A stretch of 64,000 nt of DNA from JASHVB01 sp035523995 (GTDB lineage: Bacteria; Pseudomonadota; Alphaproteobacteria; Acetobacterales; Acetobacteraceae). The stretch spans positions 16,950 through 80,949 of the forward strand of contig DATKPQ010000072.1 in NCBI GenBank assembly GCA_035523995.1, written 5' to 3'. The stretch's first letter is position 1. Each line of letters begins with the position of its first letter. The notes beneath the pieces were generated by a model. That model did not search any database and was not told the DNA's origin. It saw only the letters and a program-made list of their open reading frames with translations. Positions 35,438 through 43,978 of this stretch are shown in pieces. The position numbers were made by a program, and so were the translations under genes.

Positions 35438-36640
35438 CTAACTTCCGGCCTGCGGCTCGGGGTTGTAATAGGTTGGGTTCTTGATGACGGCGAAGGGGAC
35501 GTTCGGGTCCTTCACCATGACGCCCCAATATTCTCCCTGGTCGGCATCGTGGTTGGTGGCGCTGAAGGTTCGCGGACCTAGCGGCGTCTGGTAGGTCATG
35601 CCGGCCATCGCCTTTGCCACCTTCTCGTCATCGGTGGTGCCGGCCTTCTCGATGCCCTGGGCGATAGAGGCGACCGAGACGTAGCCCATGATCGCCCAGC
35701 TCGAACCGTATTTGGTCCCCATCGCCTCTTCCACTTTCTTGTCGAAGGCGACTTCGGCGGCTGGCTGGTTGGGGCCATCCCACACCACCGGGTCGTAGGT
35801 GTTGGCCCAGATTCCGTAGGGGAAGGAACTGCCAAGCGCCTGGGTTTCATCCACCGAGCCGACTTCGCCGCCGGTGGCCATGCGGTTGTCGATCGCCTTG
35901 AAATACCCGAGCGGCGTGGCCTGCTTCACGAAGCTGATGAAGTCGCCGGCGAACTCGTCGCAATACACCGCATCGGGATGCTTGCTCATCTGCGCGGTGA
36001 TGAAGGGCGTGAAGTTGGATTCCCCGAGCTTCGGCCATTCCTGATCGACGATCGTGATGTCGGGACGCAGTTGCTTCAGCTTGGCGATGAAGGCAGCGAT
36101 CGCGTCATGACCGTAGGCGTAGTCCGGCGCGATGGTCGCGACCGTCTTGATGTCCTTCCACTTGGCCATGACGATGGCGCCGGCCTGGCCCTCGATGGTG
36201 GTGTTGGACGCGGCGCGGAAGATATAAGGATGGATATGCGCGGGGTCGGTCAGCGACGAAGTCTTCGCCGACGGCGCCACGAAGACGACGTGGTTTTCCT
36301 TGGCGATTGTGGAGACGGCCGGCGCCTCGGCGGAGGTCAGCGTGCCGGCCAGGAAGCCGACGCCGTTCTTCACGATCAATTCGCGCGCCAGACGGACTGC
36401 TTCGGCGGGATTGGCCTTGCTGTCACGCGGCAGGAGTTCCAGCTTGCGGCCAAGGACACCGCCTTTGGCGTTGATATCCGCGACGGCGAGTTCGGCCCCT
36501 TTCAGGATCGGTTCGCCATAGACGGCCGTGGGGCCGGACAGCGGAATGGGAAAGCCGATCTTGATCGGCTCCTTGGCAGCAGCAGTGATCGGCAGGGCGA
36601 GCGCGAGCGCTGTCGCCGCCAAGGCGTGACGGACTCCCAT
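35438..36640 (-). CDS. livK: Liv-type ABC transporter periplasmic substrate-binding protein
   Basis: A 400-residue periplasmic binding protein of the type I fold. A Sec signal (MGVRHALAATALALALPITAAA) is followed by KEPIKIGFPIPLSGPTAVYG, the usual first strand of LivJ/LivK-like proteins. NHDADQGEYWGVMVKD near the end is common in alphaproteobacterial homologues. Start 36640 places GGGAGGCC at the ribosome binding site and the signal at the N-terminus; a longer frame to 36727 lacks both. It captures the substrate for LivHMGF. Ligand is unknown: members bind amino acids, amides or aromatic acids, and the nearby AAHS symporter makes the last possible. Confidence 0.9.
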   Translation of the reverse strand: MGVRHALAATALALALPITAAAKEPIKIGFPIPLSGPTAVYGEPILKGAELAVADINAKGGVLGRKLELLPRDSKANPAEAVRLARELIVKNGVGFLAGTLTSAEAPAVSTIAKENHVVFVAPSAKTSSLTDPAHIHPYIFRAASNTTIEGQAGAIVMAKWKDIKTVATIAPDYAYGHDAIAAFIAKLKQLRPDITIVDQEWPKLGESNFTPFITAQMSKHPDAVYCDEFAGDFISFVKQATPLGYFKAIDNRMATGGEVGSVDETQALGSSFPYGIWANTYDPVVWDGPNQPAAEVAFDKKVEEAMGTKYGSSWAIMGYVSVASIAQGIEKAGTTDDEKVAKAMAGMTYQTPLGPRTFSATNHDADQGEYWGVMVKDPNVPFAVIKNPTYYNPEPQAGS

Positions 36641-36865
36641 AAAAAGGCCTCCCAGTTTTATGCGCGGGCCGGTGCCGCGCGGTCGTTTGCGAGCGGAACG
36701 GTCGCAGGGGGCGGATGGCACTGTCAAGGTGTAGGTTCGGCGCGCAGATATTTAAAGAAGCGTAATCCTTGTCCTGACACCGTGTGTCCGGGTCATTGGG
36801 ACCATGCCGGGTCGGTACCTCTTTTGGAGTTCTTCTTTTGGGGTACACGACAGGTGCGCGGCGTG

Positions 36866-37165
36866 TTACGCTGCGACCCGCATTTCGGCCCTGGGACGCA
36901 GCAGCGATACCTGGCGGACACCGACCACCTGCCACAGATTGCCCTCGACCAAGTGCACCATCTCTGCCGGCATTGCCTCCAGCGCGACTTCGACATGCAT
37001 CACGTCGCCGTTGCGGTGCGCCCACATACGATCGGGGGCCAGATCGCGGCGGGCGAAAGGTTGCAGCAGCCGCGGCAGCAGTCCGGGCGACGCATCGGCA
37101 TCCAACATGAAACGGACAGCGACCTCGCCGCGCGCAACCGCGGCGGAACTTGAGTCATCGGACAT
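36866..37165 (-). CDS. Small ACT-domain-like protein, acetolactate synthase small-subunit type
   Basis: A 99-residue protein. Residues 15-85 fit a single ACT fold: a first strand VAVRFMLDAD, a ligand-site stretch ASPGLLPRLLQPFARRDL, and a second strand DVMHVEVALEAM. The closing LVEGNLWQVVGVRQVSLL resembles IlvM/IlvN, where Gly and adjacent residues bind valine. The first 12 residues are Ser/Ala rich. No large subunit (ilvB/G) is nearby. It may regulate acetolactate synthase or act as an unrelated amino-acid sensor. A standalone gene on the minus strand, 225 bases upstream of livK. Confidence 0.5.
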   Translation of the reverse strand: MSDDSSSAAVARGEVAVRFMLDADASPGLLPRLLQPFARRDLAPDRMWAHRNGDVMHVEVALEAMPAEMVHLVEGNLWQVVGVRQVSLLRPRAEMRVAA

Positions 37166-37288
37166 AGCGGAAAAACTCCGGTAACGAACGGCGCGAAGGT
37201 GACAGGCAGACAGCCCCGGCTGCGTCAGGCAGCCGGGCGGGTAATTCGCGTCGTGACAATCCGGAGGCGCATGCGGCGAACTATATCA

Positions 37289-38338
37289 TCATGATGCCGG
37301 CCAGTCCAGGTGCGGCAGCCGTATCAAGGGAATCCGGTGCATCGACACCACACCCTGGTTCAGTGACAGCGGTGCTTCGACCTCCGAAGGACCGCCGCTG
37401 ACCGGCGTCGCCGCGAGCAGCGACAGCATCGCTTTCGCGGCGATCGCGGCGGAATTGCTGATCACCCCATGCGTTGCCAGCACGTCAAGGGTCGGCGCAT
37501 AGCCGGACACCTGTGCCGTGGCACGGCCCTCCGGCTGCAGGTTCTCGTCCAGGCCCAAGGTCGCATGCGCAGTCAGATCCAGCGCACCCCAGTGCAGCGC
37601 CACGTTCTGCAGATCCACCTTGCCGCCGCCGTCGCGCCACTGGGCCGCACGCCCGGTCAGGCTCGGTGCATCCGGCAACGGGCCGTCCAGGGCCCCCTCC
37701 AGAGTCAGCGATCGAACATGCGCGCCGAGCGGCCAGTCCATATGCTCTGGCAGCGCAATGTTGTTCGCGGCGCCGGCCAGCGAGACGGCCGGTTGGCCGC
37801 GCCCTGTCGCCGCTGGCACCACGATCCGTGCCGCCAGGGTTTCAACCGTCACCGAATCGGGCTTTCCCCCGACATCGACACGCGCCCGCAATCCCTTGCC
37901 GTGGAGGTCCAGTACCTGGCCCATCGGCTGGGGTTGCAGCGGCACCAGCAGTTCCAGATGCGTGGCGTCGTACGCGACCCCAGGCGCATCGGACACGCGA
38001 AGGCGCTGCAGGCCGGCGGCCTCGATGTGCAGCACATTCGGGTTGCTGGGGGTCAGCCGCAGCACCACGCGGTCCGCACGCCACGCCAGCCCGCCTGGGA
38101 TGTCGAGCTCCCCGCCGCTCAGTTCGAAATCGCGCAGGGTCAGTGTCGCCGCGACCGGCCAGCCTCCCGCTACCGGTGCAACCGCGGTGACAGTCCAGCC
38201 ATCGGCGCGCTGGGCCGCGACCCACGCGGCCAGACTGTCGTGCATCCGATGCTCCACGACGTACCAGACAGCGGTATCGGCGAGAGCCGCTGCCAGCAGC
38301 ACAAGTGTCGGAATCAGCCATAGCGCGCGCCGCATCAT
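37289..38338 (-). CDS. DUF2125 family periplasmic protein
   Basis: A 349-residue protein with an N-terminal membrane helix or signal (residues 5-23) and the rest beta-rich and soluble, as in the alphaproteobacterial DUF2125 family. Typical segments are YVVEHRMHDSLAAWVAAQRADGW and WRADRVVLRLTPSNPNVLHIEAAG; the ending HRIPLIRLPHLDWP is common to the group. Function is not known. An AT-rich stretch (38510-38570) lies upstream between it and plsC; it may carry the promoter, but I could not find a clear -35/-10 pair. Confidence 0.75.
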   Translation of the reverse strand: MMRRALWLIPTLVLLAAALADTAVWYVVEHRMHDSLAAWVAAQRADGWTVTAVAPVAGGWPVAATLTLRDFELSGGELDIPGGLAWRADRVVLRLTPSNPNVLHIEAAGLQRLRVSDAPGVAYDATHLELLVPLQPQPMGQVLDLHGKGLRARVDVGGKPDSVTVETLAARIVVPAATGRGQPAVSLAGAANNIALPEHMDWPLGAHVRSLTLEGALDGPLPDAPSLTGRAAQWRDGGGKVDLQNVALHWGALDLTAHATLGLDENLQPEGRATAQVSGYAPTLDVLATHGVISNSAAIAAKAMLSLLAATPVSGGPSEVEAPLSLNQGVVSMHRIPLIRLPHLDWPAS

Positions 38339-38584
38339 CCCTCACGGCCTGGACGGGAGCCGCGGTTATAGGCACAGTTATTATCTCGTCCAACGGCGAC
38401 CTGAAACGATGGAGGAATGATCCGCGCAGGGATCACGCCCAGCTCACAGATCGGTGACGTAGAAACCAGATTATCATCCCCACCCCCGGAGTGGCGGAAA
38501 AATGTAGCGCCTACGGAAATTTAAGCCAAACTTATCAAAGGCTTATTTGTCATTGCTCTGATTAACCTAAAGCTGCGCTGCTAC

Positions 38585-39304
38585 CTAACCCACAGACTTG
38601 TCCACAGCCCCCTGCAGGGCCGCGCCACCGTTTCGCCAAGCTGCCTCCAGCCGCGGCAGCAGATCCTGGCGGCGTGTTGTTGGCTCGATCGGGGGCAACA
38701 GGGCGATATGGATCACGCCCGGACGCTTGCGGAAGGCGCGCCGGCTCCAGCAATGTCCCGAGTCGGTCGCGACCGGGATCACCGGCAGCCCAGTCGAGGC
38801 CGCCAGTGCCGCCACGCCCGGCTGTAGCGGCAGCAGGGTGCCGGGTTCGGCGCGCGTGCCTTCGGGAAAGATCACGATCTGCCGCCGGTCCGCCACGGCC
38901 TTTGCCGCGTCGCGGATCAGTCGTCGCATGGAAGCGGTGCCGCCACTGCGATCCACGGCGATCATTCCGGCGGGTCGGGTCAGCCTGCCGAACAACGGGA
39001 TGCGCGTCAGCTCCTGTTTCAGCACGTAGGCGGGGCGCGGCAGCAGGATGAACCAGATCAGCGTGTCGAAGGCCGATTCGTGGTGGGAGGCGATCAGCGC
39101 CGGGCCGTCCGGAAGGGGGCCGGTGACCTTCCAGCGTATCCCACAGATTGCGCGGGCGGCCGCGAGCTGTACGCGCGCCCAGAACACGACGACAGAGAGC
39201 ACGCGCTTCGGCGCCAACAGGCTGACCGCCGTCGCGAACAAGGTCAGAAAGAAGGTCGAGGTGAAAAAAACCAGGTTGAACAAGGCGGAACGCAGCAGGG
39301 TCAT
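38585..39304 (-). CDS. plsC: 1-acyl-sn-glycerol-3-phosphate acyltransferase
   Basis: A 239-residue membrane-bound acyltransferase that makes phosphatidic acid from lysophosphatidic acid. The catalytic HxxxxD box is HHESAFD (residues 75-81), and IFPEGTRAEPG is the glycerophosphate-binding motif; GLPVIPVATDSG is the third. An N-terminal hydrophobic hairpin anchors it. The start overlaps the upstream YdcF-like stop by four bases. It is the last gene of the ftsE-ftsX-ydcF-plsC run. Confidence 0.9.
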   Translation of the reverse strand: MTLLRSALFNLVFFTSTFFLTLFATAVSLLAPKRVLSVVVFWARVQLAAARAICGIRWKVTGPLPDGPALIASHHESAFDTLIWFILLPRPAYVLKQELTRIPLFGRLTRPAGMIAVDRSGGTASMRRLIRDAAKAVADRRQIVIFPEGTRAEPGTLLPLQPGVAALAASTGLPVIPVATDSGHCWSRRAFRKRPGVIHIALLPPIEPTTRRQDLLPRLEAAWRNGGAALQGAVDKSVG

Positions 39305-39924
39305 CCGGGATGCGCCCGTTGCGGCGCCAGCGCCGTACGATCCGGCACCAGGTCGGTCACGCCGACAACAGAAAGCAGGTATTTGGTATATTCCTCGGCG
39401 ATCAGCCGCAGCGTCACCACCCGGCCGATGCCGCCCGAGTGCGGGGTGAGCACCGGATCGGGATACAGCGTCACGCCAGGCAGCGTCCGCCGCAACTCGG
39501 TCATGGCGCGCGGCATGTGGTAGAAAGCGGTCACGACGATCAGCGACTTGATGTCGTGGCGTTGCACCCAGGCGGCGGTTTCCAGCGCGTTGCCGCGGGT
39601 CGAGATGGCCTGCCGCCCGAGCGTCACCTCGCCGGCCGGCGGCGGCGGATCGACATCGGCGGTGCGAGCGAGGCCGGGGAGTTCGGCGCCGCCGCCAATT
39701 CCGGACAACAGCAGCCGCGGTGCGCGGTGCTCGCGCAGCAGGCGGAGGGCCGCGGCAACGCGGTCGGCGCCGCCGGTCAGCGCGACGATGCCGTCGGCGT
39801 CAGGCGGCGGCGGCACCGGGCGTGTGGCTATGTGGACGAACCAGACCAGCCCGCCGAGCCAGGCAACGGCCGCGGCGAGAACTGTCCCTCCGGCGACGCG
39901 CAGGATCAGTCCAGTCTTCCTCAT
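39301..39924 (-). CDS. YdcF/DUF218 family membrane protein
   Basis: A 207-residue DUF218 protein with one N-terminal membrane helix (about 5-30) and a Rossmann-like domain: IVALTGGADRVAAAL at the ligand site, STRGNALETAAW, and VVTAFYHMPRAMTELRR. Members such as ElyC/SanA affect envelope polysaccharide metabolism, but no reaction is proven. The ATG at 39924 overlaps the ftsX stop as ATGA; an in-frame GTG at 39945 inside ftsX is less likely. Its stop overlaps the plsC start. Located with ftsEX and plsC, it is probably envelope-related. Confidence 0.82.
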   Translation of the reverse strand: MRKTGLILRVAGGTVLAAAVAWLGGLVWFVHIATRPVPPPPDADGIVALTGGADRVAAALRLLREHRAPRLLLSGIGGGAELPGLARTADVDPPPPAGEVTLGRQAISTRGNALETAAWVQRHDIKSLIVVTAFYHMPRAMTELRRTLPGVTLYPDPVLTPHSGGIGRVVTLRLIAEEYTKYLLSVVGVTDLVPDRTALAPQRAHPG

Positions 39925-40841
39925 GGCAACCGCCGCAGCCACCACCGTACGGTGCCTTGGGCGGTGAGGAAGCCGATCGCCGCGGCGGATGCCGGCAGGC
40001 CGGGCAGCGCCAACCAGAGCGTCAGAGGCAGAGTCGCCAGCATGTCGGCCGGGGTGGTGGGCGGCGGTGCCGGGCCGGCGAATGGCGCGGCAAGCAGGGC
40101 GAGCGTCAGCAAGACCGGCAGCGCCAGCAATGCGCCAACCACGCCTCCGGTGGTGGCGAGCATAGTGGCGCGGCCCGCGAACCGGCCGGCGATATAGCTG
40201 TCGGTGGCGCCGAGACCGTGCACGATCTCGATCGCCTCGCGGCGGGCGGCGAGGCCGGCGCGGGTGGCCACTGCGATCACCGCGGCGGCCACGGCTGCCA
40301 CCAGCAGCAGCGCCATGCCGGCACAGGCCTGCAGGCTGCGCGACAGGCGGGCGAGGCGGCCGATCCAGACGTCGTGGTTCTCGGTCAGCGTCCCGGGCGC
40401 AGCGGCATCGAGGCGTGCGGCGAGGGGCGCGGTGTCAATGTCGCTCTGCGTCAGGCGGACGGCGATGACGGCCGGCAGAGGCACGGCGAGTTGGTTCCCG
40501 GCGGCGCCGAGCCAGGGCTGGAGCAATGTGCCGAGTTGCTTGTCGGTCAGGGCGTTGGCTGAGGCTACGCCGGGACTGCCACGGAGGATTGCGAGGACGC
40601 GGTCCAGCCGGGTGCCGGGGCCCTGTACGGCAGCCTCGTCGGGTTGCGGCACCTGCACCGTCACTGCTTCGCCCGCGCCCTGGTCCCAATGGCGCGCCAG
40701 CGCGGCGGCTCCATCCCATCCTGCGAGCGCAAGTGACGCCAGCAGCGCCATCGCTGCGACCAGGAATGGCAATGCCCGGTCGGCGAGGGCGCGGCGGAGG
40801 CCGAGTTCGTCGAAACCGGAGGGACGGAGGGACAAGCCCAT
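39921..40841 (-). CDS. ftsX: Cell division ABC transporter-like protein FtsX
   Basis: A 306-residue FtsX with four hydrophobic segments: one near 25-45, then three in the C-terminal half (about 175-195, 220-250, 275-295). The periplasmic loop between the first two carries LDRVLAILRGSPGVASA, the usual FtsX pattern. With FtsE it controls peptidoglycan hydrolases at the septum. The start codon shares one base with the ftsE stop (TAATG). It is highly Ala-rich, as is common in this group. Confidence 0.85.
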   Translation of the reverse strand: MGLSLRPSGFDELGLRRALADRALPFLVAAMALLASLALAGWDGAAALARHWDQGAGEAVTVQVPQPDEAAVQGPGTRLDRVLAILRGSPGVASANALTDKQLGTLLQPWLGAAGNQLAVPLPAVIAVRLTQSDIDTAPLAARLDAAAPGTLTENHDVWIGRLARLSRSLQACAGMALLLVAAVAAAVIAVATRAGLAARREAIEIVHGLGATDSYIAGRFAGRATMLATTGGVVGALLALPVLLTLALLAAPFAGPAPPPTTPADMLATLPLTLWLALPGLPASAAAIGFLTAQGTVRWWLRRLP

Positions 40842-41518
40842 TACTCCTGCCGCACCAGGCGGCCGCTTTCCAGCCGCAACGCCGGGGCGGGATGACGCTC
40901 GACCAGCGAGTCGTTGTGTGTCGCGACCACGACCGATGTCCCCAGCCGGTTCAGCTCCTTGAACAATTGCATCAGCCGCTGTGCCTGCGCGTCATCCAGG
41001 TTGCCGGTGGGTTCGTCGGCCAACAGCAGCGATGGCCGCGCGATCACCGACCTGGCAATAGCAACCCGCTGTTGCTCGCCGCCAGAGAGTTCGGGCGGCC
41101 GGGCGCCGTGTTTGCGCCCCAGCCCGACCCAGCGCAGCATCTCCGTGACATCCGCGCGGATCTGGCCCTCGGGCCGGCCGCCAAGGCGCAGCGGCAGGGC
41201 GACGTTGTCGAAGGCGGAGAGATGCGACAGCAGGCGGAAATCCTGGAACACGACGCCGATGCGCCGGCGCAGGCGCGGCAGCGCGTCGCGGGGGGCGGTG
41301 CCGATATCGGTGTCCAGCACCAGCACGCGGCCTCGGGTGGGGCGGACATCGAGATACATCAGGCGCAGCACACTGGTCTTGCCGGCGCCGGACGGCCCCA
41401 GCAACCAGCGGAAGGCCCCGTCCGGCAGGGTGAAGCTGAGGTCGTGCAACACCTCCGGCCCGGCGGCCTCGCCGTTGCCGGAGGCGTAGGAGAGTCCGAC
41501 GGAGTCGAATCGCACCAT
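40841..41518 (-). CDS. ftsE: Cell division ATP-binding protein FtsE
   Basis: A 225-residue ABC ATPase. Walker A GPSGAGKTS, Q-loop VFQDFRLLSHLSAFDNVALPL, signature LSGGEQQRVAIARS, Walker B LLLADEPTGNLDD. These match FtsE rather than LolD because of the FQDFRLL stretch and the adjacent ftsX. It heads the operon ftsE-ftsX-ydcF-plsC on the minus strand; 180 bases separate it from the divergent GFA gene. Confidence 0.93.
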   Translation of the reverse strand: MVRFDSVGLSYASGNGEAAGPEVLHDLSFTLPDGAFRWLLGPSGAGKTSVLRLMYLDVRPTRGRVLVLDTDIGTAPRDALPRLRRRIGVVFQDFRLLSHLSAFDNVALPLRLGGRPEGQIRADVTEMLRWVGLGRKHGARPPELSGGEQQRVAIARSVIARPSLLLADEPTGNLDDAQAQRLMQLFKELNRLGTSVVVATHNDSLVERHPAPALRLESGRLVRQE

Positions 41519-41698
41519 CGCGCTATTGTCGCGCGGATCGGGGGGCGAGGGGGAGAGTTGATCGTCGGGGTACCGTCCGGGCGTCTCCTCAGGCCGCGCA
41601 CCGGAGGGGTTTGTTCCGGTTGGCGCGTGGCAAATCCCCGCGGTGACAGCCTGCCGTCGCCGTGCTTAACCCCCTGGCATCGCAGCAGGAGATAGAGC

Positions 41699-42166
41699 AT
41701 GAGCGACTCACTGGAAGGCGGCTGCGCCTGCGGGGCGGTGCGCTATCGCCTGGGCGATAGGCCGATGTTCGTGCATTGCTGCCATTGCCGGGATTGCCAG
41801 CGCCAGGTTGGCAGCGCCTTTGTCATCAACGCATTGCTCGAGGCGGACCGGCACATCATTCTGTCGGGCGAGACCGCGCCGTCCGCCATGCCCACGGACA
41901 GTGGGCGCCCTCATAACGTGTTTCGTTGCGCCGCCTGCGGGACGGCGCTGTGGAGCGAATATGGCGGTATCAGCAAGCTGCATTTCGTGCGGGCGGCGAC
42001 GTTGGATGATCCTACGGCCGTGACGCCGGATGTGCATATCTACACGCGGTCGAAGCTGCCCTGGGTGACGCTGCCGGACGGCGTGCCGGCGTTCGAGGCG
42101 TATTACAGCGCCAGAACGCTGTGGCCTGCCGAGAGTCTCGAGCGCCGGCGCGTGGCGTTGGGCTGA
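41699..42166 (+). CDS. GFA-family (glutathione-dependent formaldehyde-activating enzyme-like) zinc protein
   Basis: A 155-residue GFA-fold protein. Structural zinc ligands are CACG near residue 9 and CAAC near 78 (FRCAACGTALWSEY); the second metal site is CCHCRDCQ (residues 28-35). The fold is shared by Gfa, CENP-V and many uncharacterised proteins. The C-terminal PWVTLPDGVPAFEAYY is common. A role in formaldehyde or other small-electrophile handling is possible but not shown. GGAGATAGAGC precedes the ATG. A second, distant GFA gene is at 54116. Confidence 0.87.
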   Translation: MSDSLEGGCACGAVRYRLGDRPMFVHCCHCRDCQRQVGSAFVINALLEADRHIILSGETAPSAMPTDSGRPHNVFRCAACGTALWSEYGGISKLHFVRAATLDDPTAVTPDVHIYTRSKLPWVTLPDGVPAFEAYYSARTLWPAESLERRRVALG

Positions 42167-42204
42167 CGCGGGCGGTGGCCGGGCGGCATGAGGCAACGTG
42201 AGGT

Positions 42205-42340
42205 AGAGGCTTCCCCTCCCCCTGTGGGAGGGGGGTGGGGGGCGGCGTGTGTTCCCCCGCGGCATCTCGGGGCGGACACCCCTCCTTCAAATCCCCTCAC
42301 TCCTCCCCGCGACCACCTCCCACAGGGAGAGGGGGAGTCT
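42205..42340. repeat. Inverted repeat bearing the start region of the GT39 gene
   Basis: The arm at 42211-42232 (CCCCTCCCCCTGTGGGAGG core) is complementary to 42316-42337 (CCTCCCACAGGGAGAGG core) over about 22 bases, enclosing ~83 bases. Its right arm ends with GGGGGAG seven bases before a TTG start, so the repeat seems to provide the ribosome binding site of the next gene. Same family as the repeats at 21935, 57911 and 62720. Confidence 0.7.
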
Positions 42341-42343
42341 TCG

Positions 42344-43825
42344 TTGCCCGTCGCCCGCCACCTGTTTTTGCTTCTGCTTGTTACCACCGCTCTTCGCTTG
42401 CTCTTCGGATCCATGCTCGGGCTGGGCGTGGACGAAAGTTACATGGTGGCGTCCGGGCATGCTCTGAGCCTGGGGTATTTCGACCATCCGCCGGCGTCAT
42501 GGTGGCTGGCCTGGGGCGCTGCCCATCTCGCCGGCGCCGATCCGCCGATCGTCGTGCGGCTTCCTTTTATCGCGCTGTTCGCGCTGTCCACCTGGCTGAT
42601 GTTCCGCCTCGGGACCGCGGTGGCGGATCAACGCGCCGGGCTTTGGTCGGCGGTGCTGCTGAACCTGTCGCCGGTGTTCGGGGTCACTACCGGCACGTGG
42701 GTGCTGCCGGACGGGCCGCTTGATTGCGCGTTGCTCGGCGCCGCGCTGTGCCTGGTACACGCGCTGCCCGCGCACGGCCGAACCGCGTGGCGATGGTGGA
42801 TCGGCGCCGGCCTTTGCGCCGGGCTCGCGATGTTTTCGAAATACTCCGCCGGCCTGACGATCCTGGGCGCCATCGTCTACCTGCTGACCAGCCGTCCGCA
42901 CCGCGCGTGGTTCGCGCGCCCGCAGCCTTACGTCGCCGGGGTGGTGGCGGTGGCCGTGTTCTCTCCCGTGGTGGTGTGGAACGCTGCGCACCACTGGGCG
43001 TCCTTCGCGTTCCAAGGGGCGCGCGCGGAGGCCGGTGCGCGCTTCCACCCGTTCGGCCCCATCGTCGTGCTCGCGGGCGAGGCATTGTTCGTACTGCCCT
43101 GGATCTGGGCGCCCATGATGCTGCTGTGGGTCGCCGCCCTGCGCCAAGGCCCCGCGGCATGGCGGTCCTGGCTGCTGGCCTGCCTCGCCGGTCCGCCGAT
43201 CGTAATGTTCGCGCTGATCGCCGCATGGTCGAGCCAGCGCGTTTTGTTTCACTGGGCCGCGCCGGGCTACCTGATGCTGTTCCCCTTGTTGGGCGAGGCC
43301 GTGGCGACGCGGCTGACGTCGCCTGCGCTGCGCCGCGTGTTGCGCGACACGGCCGTTTTCGTTGTGGTCGCAATTGTCGTGGTCTCGACGCAGGTGCGGT
43401 TCGACTGGCTGCACCCGGTCATCGCCCGTGTCGCGCGCCAGGACCCGGATATCTCGGCAATCGACTGGACGTCGCTGCGCACGGACCTTGCGGCGCGCGG
43501 GTTGCTCGCGCCGGGGACGCTGGTGGGCGTGCCGAACTGGCGGGATGCGGGGAAGATCGGCTACGCGCTTGGGCCGGGCGTGACGGTCGTGTGCCTGAAC
43601 AACGATGATCGGCAGTTCGGGATCGACGATCCACCGCAGCGGTTCATCGGACGGGACATGCTGCTGCTGGTGCCGGGGCATGTCGAACGGACGCGGCGAA
43701 CCTTGGGGTCCGTGTTTGCCAGCCTGACGCTGCTGCCGCCCGCGCCGATCCGCCATGCCGGCCGCGTGCCGGCGGACGTGGCGGTGTTGCAGGCGCACGA
43801 CCTGCGCACATGGCCGCCGCCGTGA
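42344..43825 (+). CDS. GT39-family membrane glycosyltransferase (ArnT/PMT-like)
   Basis: A 493-residue polytopic protein. After the first helix comes LGVDESYMVASGHALSLGYFDHPP, where the DE pair and HPP are catalytic-loop marks of GT-C glycosyltransferases using polyprenyl-phosphate sugar donors. About 10-12 helices follow, then a soluble C-terminal region from about residue 350. It probably transfers a sugar to lipid A, a glycan or a protein on the periplasmic side. I chose TTG 42344 (LPVARHLFLLLL) because GGGAG lies seven bases before it and the membrane helix begins there. An in-frame start at 42188 would translate the repeat into a Pro/Gly-rich leader. Confidence 0.82.
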   Translation: MPVARHLFLLLLVTTALRLLFGSMLGLGVDESYMVASGHALSLGYFDHPPASWWLAWGAAHLAGADPPIVVRLPFIALFALSTWLMFRLGTAVADQRAGLWSAVLLNLSPVFGVTTGTWVLPDGPLDCALLGAALCLVHALPAHGRTAWRWWIGAGLCAGLAMFSKYSAGLTILGAIVYLLTSRPHRAWFARPQPYVAGVVAVAVFSPVVVWNAAHHWASFAFQGARAEAGARFHPFGPIVVLAGEALFVLPWIWAPMMLLWVAALRQGPAAWRSWLLACLAGPPIVMFALIAAWSSQRVLFHWAAPGYLMLFPLLGEAVATRLTSPALRRVLRDTAVFVVVAIVVVSTQVRFDWLHPVIARVARQDPDISAIDWTSLRTDLAARGLLAPGTLVGVPNWRDAGKIGYALGPGVTVVCLNNDDRQFGIDDPPQRFIGRDMLLLVPGHVERTRRTLGSVFASLTLLPPAPIRHAGRVPADVAVLQAHDLRTWPPP

Positions 43826-43978
43826 CCCAGCGCCATCGTCGCGGTTGCGGAGCGCCGGTCACTGCTGCCGTAACCGGGGTTGTCCTGAGAGCCGTGGCTT
43901 TCGGCGCCGCTGTTTCATAAACCGATCCTTAACCGGCCGCGTACAATCTGCTCCGCTCCCTCCGGCCGGAGCCGCGTG

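Noticed and set aside
30200..36640. MFS symporter and liv genes as an aromatic-acid catabolic cluster.
   Set aside because: No ring-cleavage, CoA ligase or hydroxylase gene is in the region; only the transporters suggest it.
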